This document shows positions 4,564 to 5,524 of a stretch of 5,524 bases of DNA, one piece after another; the stretch's first letter is position 1, and each line of letters opens with the position of its first letter. Source of the DNA: Acidobacteriota bacterium (GTDB lineage: Bacteria > Acidobacteriota > Polarisedimenticolia > J045); NCBI GenBank assembly GCA_020350085.1, contig CP070706.1, positions 644,900-650,423 on the forward strand, read 5' to 3'. Made by a program: the position numbers and the translations under genes. The notes under the pieces are model-generated. The model did not search any database and was not told the origin of the DNA. It saw nothing but the letters and a program-made list of their open reading frames with translations.

Positions 4564-5524
4564 CTACGGATTGCCGTCGCACGAACTCGCGTGCAACTGC
4601 ATATTGCCTTTGGTGATCTCGATCGGATCGACCGTGTTTGGATCGCCGTCCATGTCTACGAGCAACAAGGTGTTCCCGTCCGCATCGAAGACGTGGAGGA
4701 AGTACCGATCGATCCTCGAGCCGGCGAGTGCGTCACTCGCGCCCGGCTCGTTGCGATCCTCGGCTCGGGCGAAGAAGCTGACGGCTTGCTCGCCGCCGGA
4801 GCCGTTGTCTTTCTTCCCGTTGCCCGCGATCGGCTTCAGAATGCCCGTTCCGCGGAACTCGATGAAGTTGAAAGGAGTCTCTGGAGACGTCGATCCCGGA
4901 TCGATACCCTCGACGTTGCCACACCGGACGACCTCGATCTCCCTGCCCTGGAACCTCAGGTCGTCGCCGTGCGCGATGTGAGTCCACTGTCCTCCGTCAC
5001 CGGGCTTTGGATCGCAGCTCGGGTAGACGTTGCCTCCCCAGTTGTGCCTGGGCCCGCGCTCACCCATGTAATGGTTTGCCTCTTCGTCGAACTTCACCCC
5101 GCCTCCTGTGAGCCAGCAGTCGCGCCTGACGCAGGTTTCACTGCTGATCAGGAAGTTGCGCACGGGATTCGATTCGGAGTAAGTGTCGAAGGTGTAGCTT
5201 CCGGAGGCCGGAATGACGAACTCCGCATCAGCCGGCATGCCGTTCGGATCACCTGCTCCGTCTGCGTTTGTGCGGAGGAGCGTCACCGTGTATTCCTCGG
5301 GCGTGTCGAGCAGTGAGAACCAGTACCATCCGGTCGAATCGGTGCGGCGCTTGTCGAAGTAGGGCGCCGTCACGCCGTTCAACTCGAGCCACGCGTGCTC
5401 GACGATCTCATCGACCCCCGGGTCGATCTGCCCGTTCTGGTTGTTGTCGCAGTAAACGTAACCCGTGAGAGTCCATGCGGCAGCAGGGCTCATCCCGAGC
5501 ATCGCCAAGGCAAGACACCAAGCT
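4564..5524 (-). CDS. Secreted protein with SdrD_B-like module and unnamed C-terminal domain, 5' end cut
   Basis: Function unknown; exported by inference. The frame is open to the right edge. The codons before the first in-window start (TTG 5508) encode AWCLALAMLGMSPAAA, the hydrophobic core and Ala-x-Ala end of a signal peptide, so the true start lies outside the window. Counting from TTG 5508, residues 13-109 form an SdrD_B/Cna_B-like beta-sandwich: LTGYVYCDNNQNGQIDPGVD (14-33) has the Asp/Asn-rich, probably calcium-binding loop, and DSTGWYWFSLL (57-67) the typical strand pattern. Residues 126-314 form a second region I cannot name, rich in Trp, Gly and Asp, with DCWLTGGGVKF, HNWGGNVYPSCDP, GDGGQWTHIAHGDDL and a late Asp-rich stretch HVFDADGNTLLLVDMDGD. 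The mature part has six cysteines, an even number that suits disulfides in an exported protein. No sortase motif, transmembrane anchor or PEP-CTERM tail is seen. It ends in tandem TAG codons before a strong terminator and converges on the exporter operon. Structural or adhesive roles are possible guesses. Confidence 0.85.
   Translation of the reverse strand, partial: AWCLALAMLGMSPAAAWTLTGYVYCDNNQNGQIDPGVDEIVEHAWLELNGVTAPYFDKRRTDSTGWYWFSLLDTPEEYTVTLLRTNADGAGDPNGMPADAEFVIPASGSYTFDTYSESNPVRNFLISSETCVRRDCWLTGGGVKFDEEANHYMGERGPRHNWGGNVYPSCDPKPGDGGQWTHIAHGDDLRFQGREIEVVRCGNVEGIDPGSTSPETPFNFIEFRGTGILKPIAGNGKKDNGSGGEQAVSFFARAEDRNEPGASDALAGSRIDRYFLHVFDADGNTLLLVDMDGDPNTVDPIEITKGNMQLHASSCDGNP

Noticed and set aside
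4591..5316. 241-codon plus-strand frame opposite the secreted-protein gene
   Set aside because: The minus frame has a signal peptide, a domain pattern, a tandem stop and a terminator. This frame has none of these.

Overview
This window comes from a GC-rich bacterial chromosome. It looks like one edge of a cell-surface polysaccharide locus, followed by an unrelated gene for a secreted protein. Coding is dense, starts are often GTG, and the three rightward genes overlap or nearly abut. An ABC-type polysaccharide exporter and a nucleotide-sugar dehydratase suggest an envelope glycan such as an O-antigen or capsule, which fits a Gram-negative bacterium best. The sequence alone does not fix the phylum.

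Layout. Positions 1-737 (minus strand) hold the N-terminal 245 residues of a GDP-mannose 4,6-dehydratase (Gmd), whose C-terminus lies beyond the left edge. A divergent intergenic region of about 210 bp (738-947) carries a sigma-70-like promoter candidate for each direction and a short palindrome at the predicted gmd transcription start. Rightward, 948-4343 is a compact three-gene operon: a GT4-type glycosyltransferase, a Wzm-like ABC-2 permease, and a Wzt-like ATPase with an extra C-terminal domain. A 220-bp convergent spacer (4344-4563) contains two hairpins followed by TTTT, one for each direction, and a further hairpin without a T-tract. Positions 4564-5524 (minus strand) encode a secreted protein with an SdrD_B-like module and a second domain I cannot name. 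Its true start lies beyond the right edge.

How the genes work together. Gmd converts GDP-D-mannose to GDP-4-keto-6-deoxymannose, the precursor of GDP-rhamnose, GDP-fucose or GDP-perosamine. The glycosyltransferase probably adds a sugar to a lipid-linked glycan on the cytoplasmic face. Wzm and Wzt would then export the finished chain, with the C-terminal domain of Wzt the likely part that recognises it. The secreted protein is convergent and separated by terminators, so nothing in the sequence ties it to the glycan pathway.

I found no mobile element, CRISPR array, tRNA or rRNA. I also see no convincing new multi-gene system. The least explained part is the second domain of the secreted protein.
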